A DNA stretch of 64,000 nucleotides, from NCBI RefSeq assembly GCF_002865605.1, contig NZ_CP025583.1, positions 972,501 through 1,036,500 on the forward strand. Direction: 5' to 3'. The DNA is from Paracoccus jeotgali. Its GTDB lineage: Bacteria > Pseudomonadota > Alphaproteobacteria > Rhodobacterales > Rhodobacteraceae. The notes under the pieces are model-generated. The model was not told the origin of the DNA and searched no databases. It worked only from the letters and a program-made list of their open reading frames with translations. The position numbers were made by a program, and so were the translations under genes. Shown here one piece after another: positions 53,906 through 63,171 of this stretch. Each line of letters begins with the position of its first letter. Positions within the stretch are counted from its first letter, which is position 1.

Positions 53906-54694
53906 TCAGACCGTGCCGCCGAGGCTTTCCTCCAGCGCCACCAGCTCTTGCCCGCCGGCCATTAGATCCTGCAGCTCTTCCGGCGTGATCTCGCCGCGCA
54001 TCGCCGTCCCCAGCGTCTGGCCGCGGTTCAGCACCGTGAAGCGGTCGCCCACCGCCATCGCGTGGCGGACGTTGTGGGTGATGAACACCACCGCGACCCC
54101 CTGCTTGCGGACCTTGTCGATGGTCGCCAGCACATTCGCCGTCTGGCGGACGCCAAGCGCGCTTGTCGGCTCGTCAAGGATCAGCACCTTCGCTCCGAAA
54201 TGCACCGCGCGCGAGATCGCCACCGTCTGCCGCTCGCCGCCCGACAGGGTGCCCACGGCCTGATCGGCGCTGCGCAGGTTGATGCCCATGCGCCGCATCT
54301 CGTCCATCGTCACCTTGTTGGCGAAGCCATGGTCGAAGAACTTGAAGATGCCGAACTTCTTCTGCGGCTCGTTGCCCATGAAAAAATTGCGGCTGACCGA
54401 CATCAGCGGGATCATCGCCAGATGCTGGTGGACGGTGGCGATCCCGGCGCTGATGGCATCGCGGGGGCAGGTGAAATTCATCGCCTTGCCCTCGAACAGG
54501 ATCTCGCCGCCGGTGGGCTTGTGAACGCCCGACATGGTCTTAATGAAGGTCGATTTGCCGGCGCCGTTGTCGCCCAACAGGCAGTGACATTCGCCGGGAA
54601 AGATGTCGACCGAGACACCGGCAAGGGCGATGACGCTGCCGAAATGCTTTTCGATCCTGGACATCTGGATGATCGGTGCGGTGTGCGATCCCAT
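53906..54694 (-). CDS. Sugar ABC transporter ATP-binding protein
   Basis: 262 residues, a single ATPase domain as in FrcA rather than the double domain of RbsA. Walker A GDNGAGKST (about residues 41-49), Q-loop TVHQHLAMIPLM, signature LSGGERQTVAI, Walker B VLILDEPTSALG, H-loop FITHNVRHA. The start MGSHTAPIIQMSRIEKHFG overlaps the permease stop by one base (TGATG). It powers import with the permease and binding protein upstream. Confidence 0.94.
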   Translation of the reverse strand: MGSHTAPIIQMSRIEKHFGSVIALAGVSVDIFPGECHCLLGDNGAGKSTFIKTMSGVHKPTGGEILFEGKAMNFTCPRDAISAGIATVHQHLAMIPLMSVSRNFFMGNEPQKKFGIFKFFDHGFANKVTMDEMRRMGINLRSADQAVGTLSGGERQTVAISRAVHFGAKVLILDEPTSALGVRQTANVLATIDKVRKQGVAVVFITHNVRHAMAVGDRFTVLNRGQTLGTAMRGEITPEELQDLMAGGQELVALEESLGGTV

Positions 54695-55818
54695 CAGCGT
54701 TCTCCCGTGATGATGCGGCGGATATTGGTGTTCAGGATGACGGCCCCCAGCAGGATGACCCCCAGAAACACCCGGAACAGCGAGCTTTCGACATTGGCAA
54801 AGAACAGCCCCTGCTGGACCACGCCGAAGATCAGCGCGCCCAGCGCGGCCCCGATGACCGAGCCATAGCCGCCGGTCAGCAGCGCACCCCCGATGACGAC
54901 GGCGATGATCGCCTCGAATTCCTTCAGCAGGCCGCGATCCGCACCGGCCGAGCCGAACTCCATCACCTGGCAGATGGCGAAGACGGTGGCGCAGAAGGCG
55001 GTGAACATGAACATCAGGATCTTGACCTTGGCGACCGGCACGCCCGAATTGCGCGCCGCCTCGGGGTCGCCGCCAGAGGCGAAGATCCAGTTGCCGAACT
55101 TGGTCCGGGTCAGCAGGACATGGCCGAACACGACCAGCGCCAGCGCCCAGACGATCAGCATGGGGATGCCGTCGACGACCGGCTCTCCGGCGCGGGCGCC
55201 GCGGTCGAAGACGCCGATCAGACCCGCATCGGCAAGCCAGCGAAACAGTCCGCCCAGGATCTTGCCCCCGAACAGCGCGCCCAGCCAGTCCCCTTCGGCC
55301 GCGTCGCGGATGCCGCCGATGATGGTCTTGCGCTCGATGGTCTGGGGCAGAAAGATCGTCAGCCCGCGCAGGATGAACAGAAACGCCAGCGTCACGATGA
55401 AGCTGGGCAGCCCGGTGCGGACCACGATCCAGCCGTTCAAGGCGCCGATGGTCACGCAGATGGCGAAAGTCACCAGGATCGCGGCCCACATCGGCCAGCC
55501 CATCGTCACCCCGAAGATCGCGACCAGCATCCCCGCAAAGCCGATCATCGAGCCGACCGACAGATCGAATTCGCCCGCGATCATCAGCAGGCAGGCACCG
55601 ACCGCGATGACCATGAACTGCGCCGAGACGACAGACCAGTTCATGATCCCCTGGCTGCTGAACATGCCGCTGTCAAAGGCGAACAGCAGGAAAAAGGTGA
55701 ATACCGCGATGGTGCCGACGATGCCGCCCAGTTCCGGCCGGATCAGCGCCTTGCGAAACGGTGAGATTTTCTTGACGCGCTCGTCCTGCAGCGGACTGGC
55801 TTGCGTTGCGTCGCCCAT
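54694..55818 (-). CDS. Sugar ABC transporter permease (RbsC/FrcC family)
   Basis: 374 residues with about ten membrane segments. Family marks: AGEFDLSVGSMIGFAGM, GLNGW-type loop IGALNGWIVVRTGLPSFIVTLAFLFILRG, and the C-terminal EAA-like region (FEAIIAVVIGGALLTGGYGSVIGAALGALIFGVVQQGL). Typical of carbohydrate uptake 2 (CUT2) importers. One-base overlap with the ATPase gene; 65 bases after the binding-protein gene. Confidence 0.94.
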   Translation of the reverse strand: MGDATQASPLQDERVKKISPFRKALIRPELGGIVGTIAVFTFFLLFAFDSGMFSSQGIMNWSVVSAQFMVIAVGACLLMIAGEFDLSVGSMIGFAGMLVAIFGVTMGWPMWAAILVTFAICVTIGALNGWIVVRTGLPSFIVTLAFLFILRGLTIFLPQTIERKTIIGGIRDAAEGDWLGALFGGKILGGLFRWLADAGLIGVFDRGARAGEPVVDGIPMLIVWALALVVFGHVLLTRTKFGNWIFASGGDPEAARNSGVPVAKVKILMFMFTAFCATVFAICQVMEFGSAGADRGLLKEFEAIIAVVIGGALLTGGYGSVIGAALGALIFGVVQQGLFFANVESSLFRVFLGVILLGAVILNTNIRRIITGER

Positions 55819-55883
55819 TTGCGCGCTCCTGACATGCTAACGGTTTCAGGGGCCGGGCCGGTCAGGGCCCGACCGTTCTGCAA

Positions 55884-56822
55884 TCAGCGATACTCGCCCG
55901 CGAATTCCTCGATCAGGTCCAGGTTCTCGGCGGTGACGAAGCCGGGGCCGGCATTGACGTTGTTGCCCGGCAGCACGCCATAGCGGTGGTAATTGGTCAT
56001 GAAGACCACCGGCAGATAGCCCTGCAGGAAGGGCTGCTGGTCGATGCCCCACTTGATGACGCCGGACTTGATGCCCTTGACGATCTCGTCACCCAGATCG
56101 AACGTGCCGAAATAGATGTCGCCCGCCATGCCGTTTTCTTCCAGCGCCAGCAGGGTCGGATCGGCAGAGATCGGGCCGAGGGTCAGGATCGCCTGGGTGT
56201 CGGGATTGGCCGACAGATAGGCCATCACCCGGTTCTTGATCTCGGCCGGGTCGATACCGCTGTCCAGCATGGACGAGCCGAGCTCGATCCCCAGCCCGTC
56301 GGCAAAGCCCTGACAGCGCTGCGCCAGCGTTGGCTGCTGGATCGCATGGTTCACGCACAGGAACGAGCCGATCCCGTCATCCTTGGCGCGCTGCCCGGCA
56401 GCAAGGCCTGCGTCATATTCGGGCTGGCCAATATACATCAGTGCGCCCAGCTCGCGCGCCTGCTCGCCGGTGCCGGTGTTCATGATAATGACATCGACGC
56501 CCGACGCGACCGCATCCTTGATCGGCTGCTGCAGCACGTCGTAATCGGCAAGCGTCGTGATGATGCCGTTCGGACCGGATGCGGCGGCCTGCTCGATGAT
56601 GCGGGCCATGTCGGCGATGTCGCCGGTGGGCGGGTTGCGATACTCGACCTCGACCCCCATCTGCTCGCCGGCCAGGGCGATCGCGTTCTTGATGGTGTTC
56701 CACCAGCTGTCGCTGTCGGGCGCGTGGCTGACGAGGACGTATTTCTCGCCATCCGCCATCGCGGTCAGCGGCAATGGGGCTATCGCTGCGGCGACGGCCA
56801 GTGTCTTCAGGATCTTTTTCAT
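55884..56822 (-). CDS. Periplasmic sugar/cyclitol-binding protein of the ABC transporter
   Basis: 312 residues. Signal peptide MKKILKTLAVAAAIAPLPLTAMADG. A type-I periplasmic binding fold follows (VLVSHAPDSDSWWNTIKNAIALAGEQMGVEVEYRNPPTGDIADMARIIEQ, GVDVIIMNTG, GDIYFGTFDLGDEIVKGIKSG, IDQQPFLQGYLPV). Related to ribose- and rhizopine/inositol-type binding proteins. Given the iol genes nearby, myo-inositol or a derivative is the likely ligand; this is inference. Promoter region carries the 16-bp LacI palindrome. Confidence 0.92.
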   Translation of the reverse strand: MKKILKTLAVAAAIAPLPLTAMADGEKYVLVSHAPDSDSWWNTIKNAIALAGEQMGVEVEYRNPPTGDIADMARIIEQAAASGPNGIITTLADYDVLQQPIKDAVASGVDVIIMNTGTGEQARELGALMYIGQPEYDAGLAAGQRAKDDGIGSFLCVNHAIQQPTLAQRCQGFADGLGIELGSSMLDSGIDPAEIKNRVMAYLSANPDTQAILTLGPISADPTLLALEENGMAGDIYFGTFDLGDEIVKGIKSGVIKWGIDQQPFLQGYLPVVFMTNYHRYGVLPGNNVNAGPGFVTAENLDLIEEFAGEYR

Positions 56823-56902
56823 GGTTCCTCCCTGATTCGCTACTCGTGGACGGTTGCAGTGGTGCACTTTCGCCCGATCATGGAAGCACAGCGCGAGCGA
56901 TA

Positions 56903-56918
56903 TTGCAACCGGTTGCAA
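56903..56918. promoter_or_regulatory. LacI-family operator, copy 1
   Basis: A perfect 16-bp palindrome TTGCAACCGGTTGCAA with the central CG typical of LacI/GalR operators. It sits between the divergent transporter operon and the lacI-type gene, so it can control both. The same 16 bases recur at 61217. Confidence 0.85.
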
Positions 56919-56987
56919 AAACACAGCGCCGATCTAAATTGACAGGGCGCCCGGATTGCACGAAGCGCGAGCGGCACAGGAGGCGTG

Positions 56988-57995
56988 ATGGCCGTCACAT
57001 TGAAAGAGGTTGCGGAACATGCCGGGGTCAGCCGTTCGGCGGTCTCGCGCACCTTCACGCCCGGCGCGTCGGTCAGCGACAAGACCCGCCGCAAGGTCGA
57101 GAAATCGGCCCGCGAGCTGGGTTACAGCCCGAATGCGCTCGCCTCGTCCCTGACCACGGGCCGGACCAAGCTGATCGGGCTGATCTCGAACAACTTCCAC
57201 AACCCGGTGTTTCTGACCGTCTTCGACCAGTTCACGCGGGGGCTGCAGAACCGCGGTCTGCGGCCATTGCTGGTCAACCTGACGGATGAGACCGACCCCG
57301 CGGCCTCGGTCCGGATGCTGCGGCAATATTCGGTCGATGCGGTGATCGTTGCGTCGTCGACGCTGTCGCCGGCCTTCTCGCAGGCGTTTCACGATGCGCG
57401 GATGCCCGTGGTCAATTCCTTTGGCCGGTTTTCCAGCGCACCCGATTTTCACATCGTCGGGATCGACAACGTCGAGTGCGGGCGGATGGCGGCGCGGACG
57501 CTGGTCGCGCGCGGCTACAGCCACGTGGGCTTTCTGGGCGGGCCGGAACACGCGACCTCGACGCAGGACCGGATGGCGGGTTTTCTGGCCGAGTTGCAGG
57601 CCCACCCTTCGGTCCGCGTCACCACCAGCTTTGCCGCCGCGTACAGCTTTGACGCGGGTCGCGAAGAGATGACGCGCCTGCTGCAGCAACCTTATGCCCA
57701 AGCCTATTTCTGCGGCGACGACGTGCTGTCCATCGGGGCCATGTCGGCCATCGCCGATGCCGGTCTTTCGGTGCCGGGGGACATCGGCATCATCGGCCTG
57801 AACGATATGGAGATTGCCGGCTGGGCCAATATTGCGCTGACGACGATCCGGCAGCCAATCACCGAAATCGTCGAATCCTCGATAGAACTGGTCGTGGCCA
57901 TGCTGGACAAGCCCGACCGCTACCCCGAGGCGCGGATTTTCCCCTGCCGGCTGATCGAGCGAAAGACGCTTCGGCCGCTGCCGCCCGAGGGATAG
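56988..57995 (+). CDS. LacI-family transcriptional regulator
   Basis: 335 residues. N-terminal helix-turn-helix and hinge: TLKEVAEHAGVSRSAVSRTFTPGASVSDKTRRKVEKSARELGYSPNALASSL. The periplasmic-binding-protein-like effector domain follows (LIGLISNNFHNPVFLTVFDQFTRGL, VVNSFGRFSSAPDFHIVGIDNVECGRMAARTL, ELGIIGLND-type IGIIGLNDMEIAGWANIALTTIRQP). AGGAGG lies 5 bases before the ATG; an adjacent GTG is less likely. Expected to bind TTGCAACCGGTTGCAA and to sense an inositol pathway compound. Confidence 0.95.
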   Translation: MAVTLKEVAEHAGVSRSAVSRTFTPGASVSDKTRRKVEKSARELGYSPNALASSLTTGRTKLIGLISNNFHNPVFLTVFDQFTRGLQNRGLRPLLVNLTDETDPAASVRMLRQYSVDAVIVASSTLSPAFSQAFHDARMPVVNSFGRFSSAPDFHIVGIDNVECGRMAARTLVARGYSHVGFLGGPEHATSTQDRMAGFLAELQAHPSVRVTTSFAAAYSFDAGREEMTRLLQQPYAQAYFCGDDVLSIGAMSAIADAGLSVPGDIGIIGLNDMEIAGWANIALTTIRQPITEIVESSIELVVAMLDKPDRYPEARIFPCRLIERKTLRPLPPEG

Positions 57996-57999
57996 GAAC

Positions 58000-58021
58000 G
58001 CGACCGCCCGGCGGCGGTCGC
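58000..58021. terminator. Hairpin between convergent lacI-type and dehydrogenase genes
   Basis: A perfect 9-bp stem GCGACCGCC/GGCGGTCGC with loop CGGC lies between the two stops (57995 and 58031). It has no T-run, but its position suits a bidirectional terminator. Confidence 0.5.
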
Positions 58022-58030
58022 GCAGGCGCC

Positions 58031-59164
58031 TTAGCGAAAGATCGACGGGCGCGCGTCCTTCCAGGCCCCGTTTTCGCGGGCCGAGGCGACCGCGGCATGA
58101 ACGGCGGCCATGGACCGCACGCCGTCCTGCGCCAGTGGCAGCCCGTCGCGGATCTCGCCCGAAATCGCATCGGCCAGATCGCAATAGATGTTCGCAACGG
58201 CGAGGGGGAAGCCCTCGGGATGGGCGATGGCAACCCGGCTGAGCCGCTGCGCGTCTTCATGCAGCCTGCCTTCGCCCTTTTCGATAATCTGCGTCCGCCG
58301 GCCGAGGGGCGTATAGACCAGCTGGTTCGGCTGCTCTGACGTCCAGCGCAGCCCGCCCGTCTCGCCAAAGACCTGAATGTCGAACCCGTGCTGACGCCCG
58401 ATCGCCACCGATGAGGTCCAGAGCCGCCCCACCGCGCCGCCTTCCATGCGGAAATTCACCATCGCGTCGTCTTCAAGCTGCCGGCTGGAAATCGTCGAGG
58501 CGAAATCGGCCGAGAGGCTTTCCACCTGATCGTCGGCGATGAAGCTGGCCATATGCAGCGCGTGGATGCCGCAATCGGCGAACTGGCCTGAAATCCCCGC
58601 CTGCGCCGGATCATAACGCCAGCGGACGCGGGGGTTGTCCGCATCCGTGGCGTCGCCGTGGTGCCCGTGGCTGAAATTGGTGACCACCAGCCGGATCTTG
58701 CCCAACTCGCCATTGCGCACCATCGCGCGCGCTTGACGGACCATGGGATAGGCCGAGTAGCAATAATTCACGGCGCAGATCTTGCCGCTGCGCGCGGCGA
58801 TTTCGACAATCGCCTCGCCTTCCTCGACGGTCATGGTCATCGGCTTTTCGCACAGCACGTTGAAGCCGGCCTCGAGGAACGCCTTGGTGATCTCGAAATG
58901 CGTCGCATTGGGCGTGGCCACGGTCACCAGATCGACGCGATCCTCGCGCCCACGCTCGCCCGCCAGCATGTCTTGCCAGCTGCCATAGGCGCGGTCGGGC
59001 GCGATGCCCAGCTGCGTGCCGTAGTCGCGGCCGATCTCGGCCCGGTGATCAAGGGCCCCTGCGACGAAATCAAAGCGCCCGTCGGCGCGTGCGCCCAGGC
59101 GATGCGCGGGCCCGATCTGGCTGCCTTCGCCGCCGCCGATCATGCCCCATCCAAGTCTTTTCAT
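58031..59164 (-). CDS. Gfo/Idh/MocA family oxidoreductase
   Basis: 377 residues. Rossmann fold at the start (GWGMIGGGEGSQIGPAHR), then VDLVTVATPNATHFEITKAFLEAGFNVLCEKPMTMT with the catalytic-region EKP motif, and NYCYSAYPMVRQARAMVRNGELG. C-terminal alpha/beta domain with GISGQFADCGIHALHMASF (active-site D/H). Likely an NAD(P)-dependent inositol, scyllo-inosose or related sugar dehydrogenase. Twelve bases downstream of the IolE-like gene, so it is in that operon. Confidence 0.92.
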   Translation of the reverse strand: MKRLGWGMIGGGEGSQIGPAHRLGARADGRFDFVAGALDHRAEIGRDYGTQLGIAPDRAYGSWQDMLAGERGREDRVDLVTVATPNATHFEITKAFLEAGFNVLCEKPMTMTVEEGEAIVEIAARSGKICAVNYCYSAYPMVRQARAMVRNGELGKIRLVVTNFSHGHHGDATDADNPRVRWRYDPAQAGISGQFADCGIHALHMASFIADDQVESLSADFASTISSRQLEDDAMVNFRMEGGAVGRLWTSSVAIGRQHGFDIQVFGETGGLRWTSEQPNQLVYTPLGRRTQIIEKGEGRLHEDAQRLSRVAIAHPEGFPLAVANIYCDLADAISGEIRDGLPLAQDGVRSMAAVHAAVASARENGAWKDARPSIFR

Positions 59165-59175
59165 GTTGCTGCCTT

Positions 59176-60069
59176 CTACTTGAAGCCGATGGATTCGAGG
59201 TATTCCCGGTTGTCGCGGCTATCTTCCATCGGCGTGACATCCAGCGTCGGATCGCAGTCCTGTTCGACCGTGCACCAGCCCTGATATCCCGCATCCAGCA
59301 ACACCTGCCGCACCGCCGGGAAATCGACGTCGCCCTGACCCAGCTTGCAGAAGATGCCTTGCCCGCAGGCGTCATAGAAGCCGGTCCGGTTCTCGATGGC
59401 CGCGGCCTTGACGGCCGAGTCTATGTCCTTAAAGTGCATGTAGGAGATGCGATCGATGTGCCGTTTCATGAAGGCCACGGGATCGTAGCCGGCATAGGAA
59501 TGGTGGCCGGTGTCGAAGCAGATTTTCAGGATGCTCTCGTCAACCTCGTCCAGCAGCCGCTCGAGCTCCGGCTCGAAATCCATGAAACCTGCGGCATGGG
59601 CGTGAATGCCGACGGTCAGGCCATATTCCTCGGCCCCGATGCGGGCTGATTCCGCGATGCGGTCGCGATAGGCCTGCCATTCGGGCTTTTCCATCTGCTC
59701 GGCCTCGCCGTCGCGTCCGGCGGTCGGCGCGCGCCGGGGCGAGATCGAATCGATCAGCACCAGATGCTGCGCCCCATGCGCCTTTAGCGCCCGCGCGGTC
59801 CGGTGGGTGGCGTCCAGCACATCCGCCCACGCGTCGGGGTCGTGATAAGGGCGAAAGACGACGCCGCCGATCAGCTCCAGCCCGTTTTCGGCCAGGGCAT
59901 CGCCCAGAATGGCGGGATCTTCGGGCATGAACCCGACCGGACCCAGCTCGATCCCCTTGTATCCGGCCTCGGCACATTCTTTCAGAACCTGACGCCAATC
60001 GGGGTTGCGCGGGTCCGAGGCGAACTCGACACCCCAACTGCAGGGCGCGTTTCCGATACGAATGCTCAT
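59176..60069 (-). CDS. IolE-like sugar isomerase/epimerase-fold protein (TIM barrel)
   Basis: 297 residues of the xylose-isomerase-like TIM barrel group. Start IGNAPCSWGVEFASDPRNPDW, then GYKGIELGPVGFMPED; metal-site blocks VGIHAHAAGFMDFEPELERLL, KICFDTGHHSYAG, YMHFKDIDS, and WCTVEQDCDP. Resembles 2-keto-myo-inositol dehydratase (IolE) and inosose isomerases (IolI). Which one cannot be settled here. Lies between two dehydrogenase genes, 18 and 11 bases away. Confidence 0.88.
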   Translation of the reverse strand: MSIRIGNAPCSWGVEFASDPRNPDWRQVLKECAEAGYKGIELGPVGFMPEDPAILGDALAENGLELIGGVVFRPYHDPDAWADVLDATHRTARALKAHGAQHLVLIDSISPRRAPTAGRDGEAEQMEKPEWQAYRDRIAESARIGAEEYGLTVGIHAHAAGFMDFEPELERLLDEVDESILKICFDTGHHSYAGYDPVAFMKRHIDRISYMHFKDIDSAVKAAAIENRTGFYDACGQGIFCKLGQGDVDFPAVRQVLLDAGYQGWCTVEQDCDPTLDVTPMEDSRDNREYLESIGFK

Positions 60070-60087
60070 CTGCTTGTCTCTCCCTGT

Positions 60088-61191
60088 CTAGATGTCGCCA
60101 ACGTCGACCCAGCGACGCTGTTCTGAGGATTCCAGTGCGGCATGGACCACCTGCGCGACCTCCAGCCCGTCGCGGAAGGTCGGCCAGACCGGCTTGCCGG
60201 TTTCGATGGCCTGCAGGAAATCGCGGGCCTCGATGATGATCTGATCCTGATAGCCGGTGCCGTGACCTGGCCCCTGACAGAATGCCTGATAGTCGGGATG
60301 GGCGGGGCCGGTCAGGATGCGGGTAAAGCCGCGCGTGGCCTCGTCCCCCTCGCTGCGATACAGCCACAGCGAGTTCTGGTCTTCCTGATCGAAACGGATC
60401 GCGCCCCTGGTGCCGGTGACCTCATAGGCATAACCCATTTTGCGACCGGTCGCGATGCGCGAGAAATACATCTGCCCCATCGCGCCGCTGTCGAAGCGGA
60501 CCATCATCTGGGCGTGATCGTCATTGGTGACCGCACCGCCGGGCCGGCTGGCGTGGACGGTCTCGACCTCGGCCATGACACTTTTGATCGGTCCGATCAG
60601 CGCAAGCGCGCCGTTGATCATGTGCGGGGCCAGATCGCCCATCGTGCCGTTGGCGGTGCCGTCGGTCCGCCAACTGGCCGGTGCGTCGGGATCGGCATAG
60701 AAATCCTCGGTATGTTCGCCGCGGAACATGGTCACATCGCCGATGACCCCGTCGGCGATCAACTGGCGTGCGAACTGGCTGGCCGGGGTGCGGATATAGT
60801 TGAAGCCGACCATGTTGGGCTGGCCCGAGGCCAGAGCCGCGGCCACCATCGCCCGGCTGTCGGCGAGTGACGCGCCCAGCGGCTTTTCGCAGAAGACCGG
60901 CTTTCCCGCCGCAAAGGCGGCCTCGGCGATCTGGCGATGGGTCTGTTGCGGCGTGGCGATGATGATGGCCTCGACCGCGTCATCATGGACAAGTTTGCGC
61001 CAGTCATCCGTGGCGCGGCCAAATCCGTATTGCTGCCGATACTGTTCCGCCGTCTCGGGGCGCGAGGCGCAGATCATCTCGAGCCGCGGGCGCAGCGTCG
61101 TTGCGAACACGGCCCCGACCGCGGCCATGGCCACGGAATGCGCCTTGCCCATATATCCGCCGCCCAGCACACCGATCCCGATTTCCCGCAA
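60088..61191 (-). CDS. Gfo/Idh/MocA family dehydrogenase (probable inositol dehydrogenase)
   Basis: 367 residues. Rossmann start IGIGVLGGGYMGKAHSVAMAAVG, AIIIATPQQTHRQIAEAAFAAGKPVFCEKPLGASL, NYIRTPASQFARQLIADGVIGDV, and GTMGDLAPHMINGALALIGP with the active-site D/H pair. The best start is TTG at 61189-61191, with AGGGAGGG seven bases upstream. The in-frame start at 61263 would put the LacI operator inside the coding sequence and adds a non-homologous leader. First gene of the three-gene dehydrogenase/IolE-like operon, divergent from iolD. Confidence 0.9.
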   Translation of the reverse strand: MREIGIGVLGGGYMGKAHSVAMAAVGAVFATTLRPRLEMICASRPETAEQYRQQYGFGRATDDWRKLVHDDAVEAIIIATPQQTHRQIAEAAFAAGKPVFCEKPLGASLADSRAMVAAALASGQPNMVGFNYIRTPASQFARQLIADGVIGDVTMFRGEHTEDFYADPDAPASWRTDGTANGTMGDLAPHMINGALALIGPIKSVMAEVETVHASRPGGAVTNDDHAQMMVRFDSGAMGQMYFSRIATGRKMGYAYEVTGTRGAIRFDQEDQNSLWLYRSEGDEATRGFTRILTGPAHPDYQAFCQGPGHGTGYQDQIIIEARDFLQAIETGKPVWPTFRDGLEVAQVVHAALESSEQRRWVDVGDI

Positions 61192-61216
61192 TGCCGTCCC
61201 TCCCTGAAAATTAGAA

Positions 61217-61232
61217 TTGCAACCGGTTGCAA
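61217..61232. promoter_or_regulatory. LacI-family operator, copy 2
   Basis: The same perfect palindrome TTGCAACCGGTTGCAA as at 56903, here between divergent inositol dehydrogenase and iolD genes. It is followed by TTTGTAAC. It would let the LacI-type protein control both catabolic operons. Confidence 0.85.
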
Positions 61233-61305
61233 AATTTGTAACCTTGGAATCGACGAGCCGCAAGATGCAATCACGACTTCAAAACAATTGGCGAGGCGCT
61301 GCACC

Positions 61306-63171
61306 ATGACGCAGGACACCATCACACTGACCACGGCGCAGGCCATCATCCGCTGGCTGGCGAACCAGTATATCAAGATCGACGGCACCCAGCATCGCAT
61401 CTGCGGGGGCGGCTTCGGGATCTTTGGTCATGGCAACGTGACCTGTCTGGGCGAGGCGCTGAACTCCGTCCGGCAGGAACTGCCGCTGTATCGCGGGCAG
61501 AACGAGACCGGCATGGGCTTTGCCGCCGCCGGTTACGCCAAGCAGTGGTTGCGGCAGCGGTTCATGTTCTGCACGGCGTCCGCGGGGCCGGGGACGTCGA
61601 ACCTGGTGACCAGTGCCGCGCTTGCGCACGCCAACCGGCTGCCGCTGCTGCTGCTGTGCGGCGACACCTTTGTCACACGGCTGCCCGATCCGGTGCTGCA
61701 GCAGATGGAGAATTTCGGCGACCCGACCTTTGGCGTGAACGATGCCTTCAAGCCGGTCACGCGCTATTGGGACCGCATCAGCCATCCGGCGCAGATCCTG
61801 CAATCCCTGCCGAATGCGCTGGCGACCATGCTGGACCCGGCCGATTGCGGGCCGGCCTTTCTGGGGTTGCCGCAGGATGTGCAGGGCTGGACCTATGACT
61901 ATCCGTCCAGCTTCTTCGACGGCAAGCTGCACCGCATCCGCCGCCAGCACGCGGACGCGGACGAACTTGCCGAGGCCGCGGCCCTGCTGCGCAGCGCAAA
62001 GCGCCCCATGATCATCGCGGGCGGCGGCGTGCAGTATTCCCGCGCCGTCACCGAACTGACCGATTTCGCCGAGGCGCATGACATTCCCGTCGTCGAAACC
62101 ATCGCCGGGCGCGCCAATCTGCGGGCGACCCATCCGCTGAACATCGGCCCCATCGGCGTCACCGGGTCCGACAGCGCCAACGCCATCGCAGCCAAGGCCG
62201 ATGTCGTTCTGGCGGTTGGCACGAGGCTGCAGGATTTCACCACCGGGTCATGGACCGCCTTTGCGCCGGATGCCCGCATCATCGGCATCAACGCGGCGCG
62301 GCATGACGCGATGAAGCACGTCTCGGTGCCCGTGGTCGGCGACGCAAGGCTGTCGCTGACAGCGCTGGGGCAGGGGGCGGGGGACTACCGCGCGCCGCGC
62401 GACTGGGTCGAGTCCGCGCAGCAGCAGCGGGGGCAGTGGGATGATTACGTCGCCGACAATATCCGGCCGGGGAACCGCCTGAATTCCTACGCGCAGGTGA
62501 TAGGCGTCGTGAACGCGCATTGCGACAGCCGCGACCGGATCGTGGCGGCCGCCGGTGGCTTGCCGGCCGAAGTCACCGCCAACTGGCGTACGCTAGAACC
62601 CGGCACCGTGGATGTCGAGTTCGGCTTCAGCTGCATGGGCTATGAGATCGCGGGCGCATGGGGCGCGCGCATCGCCCAATACCAGCAGGAACCCGATCGC
62701 GACACCATCACCTTTTGCGGGGACGGGTCCTATCTGATGCTGAACTCGGACCTCTATTCCTCGGTCCTCAGCAACCGCAAGCTGATCGTTCTGTTGCTGG
62801 ACAATGGCGGCTTCGCGGTCATCAACAAGCTGCAGAACAACACCGGCAACGAGAGCTTCAACAACCTGCTCGAAGATTGCCCGACCATCGAAAATCCCTT
62901 CCGCGTCGATTTCGTCGCCCATGCCGCCGCGATGGGCGCCGAGGCCGAGCGGGTCGAGAACCCCGCCGAACTGGCCGAGGCGTTTAAACGCGCCAAGGCC
63001 AGCGACAAGACCTATGTGATCGTCATGGATGTCGACGCCTATGACGGCTGGACCACGCAAGGCCATGCCTGGTGGGAGGTCGGCACCCCCCACGCCTCGG
63101 ACGATGCGCGGGTGCGGCAGGGACATCTGGATCAGGAAGCCGGGCGTGACGCGCAGCGGAGGGGGGTCTGA
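61306..63171 (+). CDS. iolD: 3D-(3,5/4)-trihydroxycyclohexane-1,2-dione hydrolase
   Basis: ThDP-dependent ring-opening step of myo-inositol catabolism. 621 residues, family length. N-terminal ThDP pyrimidine domain (FGIFGHGNVTCLGEAL, RGQNETGMGFAAAGYAKQ, with Glu), central domain (RPMIIAGGGVQYSRAV), and C-terminal ThDP/Mg site (ITFCGDGSYLMLNSDLYSSVLSNRKLIVLLLDNGGFAVINKLQ: GDG...N). The ATG at 61306 starts MTQDTITLTTAQAIIRWL; upstream reading crosses the operator and is rejected. Its stop overlaps iolC by one base. Confidence 0.96.
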   Translation: MTQDTITLTTAQAIIRWLANQYIKIDGTQHRICGGGFGIFGHGNVTCLGEALNSVRQELPLYRGQNETGMGFAAAGYAKQWLRQRFMFCTASAGPGTSNLVTSAALAHANRLPLLLLCGDTFVTRLPDPVLQQMENFGDPTFGVNDAFKPVTRYWDRISHPAQILQSLPNALATMLDPADCGPAFLGLPQDVQGWTYDYPSSFFDGKLHRIRRQHADADELAEAAALLRSAKRPMIIAGGGVQYSRAVTELTDFAEAHDIPVVETIAGRANLRATHPLNIGPIGVTGSDSANAIAAKADVVLAVGTRLQDFTTGSWTAFAPDARIIGINAARHDAMKHVSVPVVGDARLSLTALGQGAGDYRAPRDWVESAQQQRGQWDDYVADNIRPGNRLNSYAQVIGVVNAHCDSRDRIVAAAGGLPAEVTANWRTLEPGTVDVEFGFSCMGYEIAGAWGARIAQYQQEPDRDTITFCGDGSYLMLNSDLYSSVLSNRKLIVLLLDNGGFAVINKLQNNTGNESFNNLLEDCPTIENPFRVDFVAHAAAMGAEAERVENPAELAEAFKRAKASDKTYVIVMDVDAYDGWTTQGHAWWEVGTPHASDDARVRQGHLDQEAGRDAQRRGV

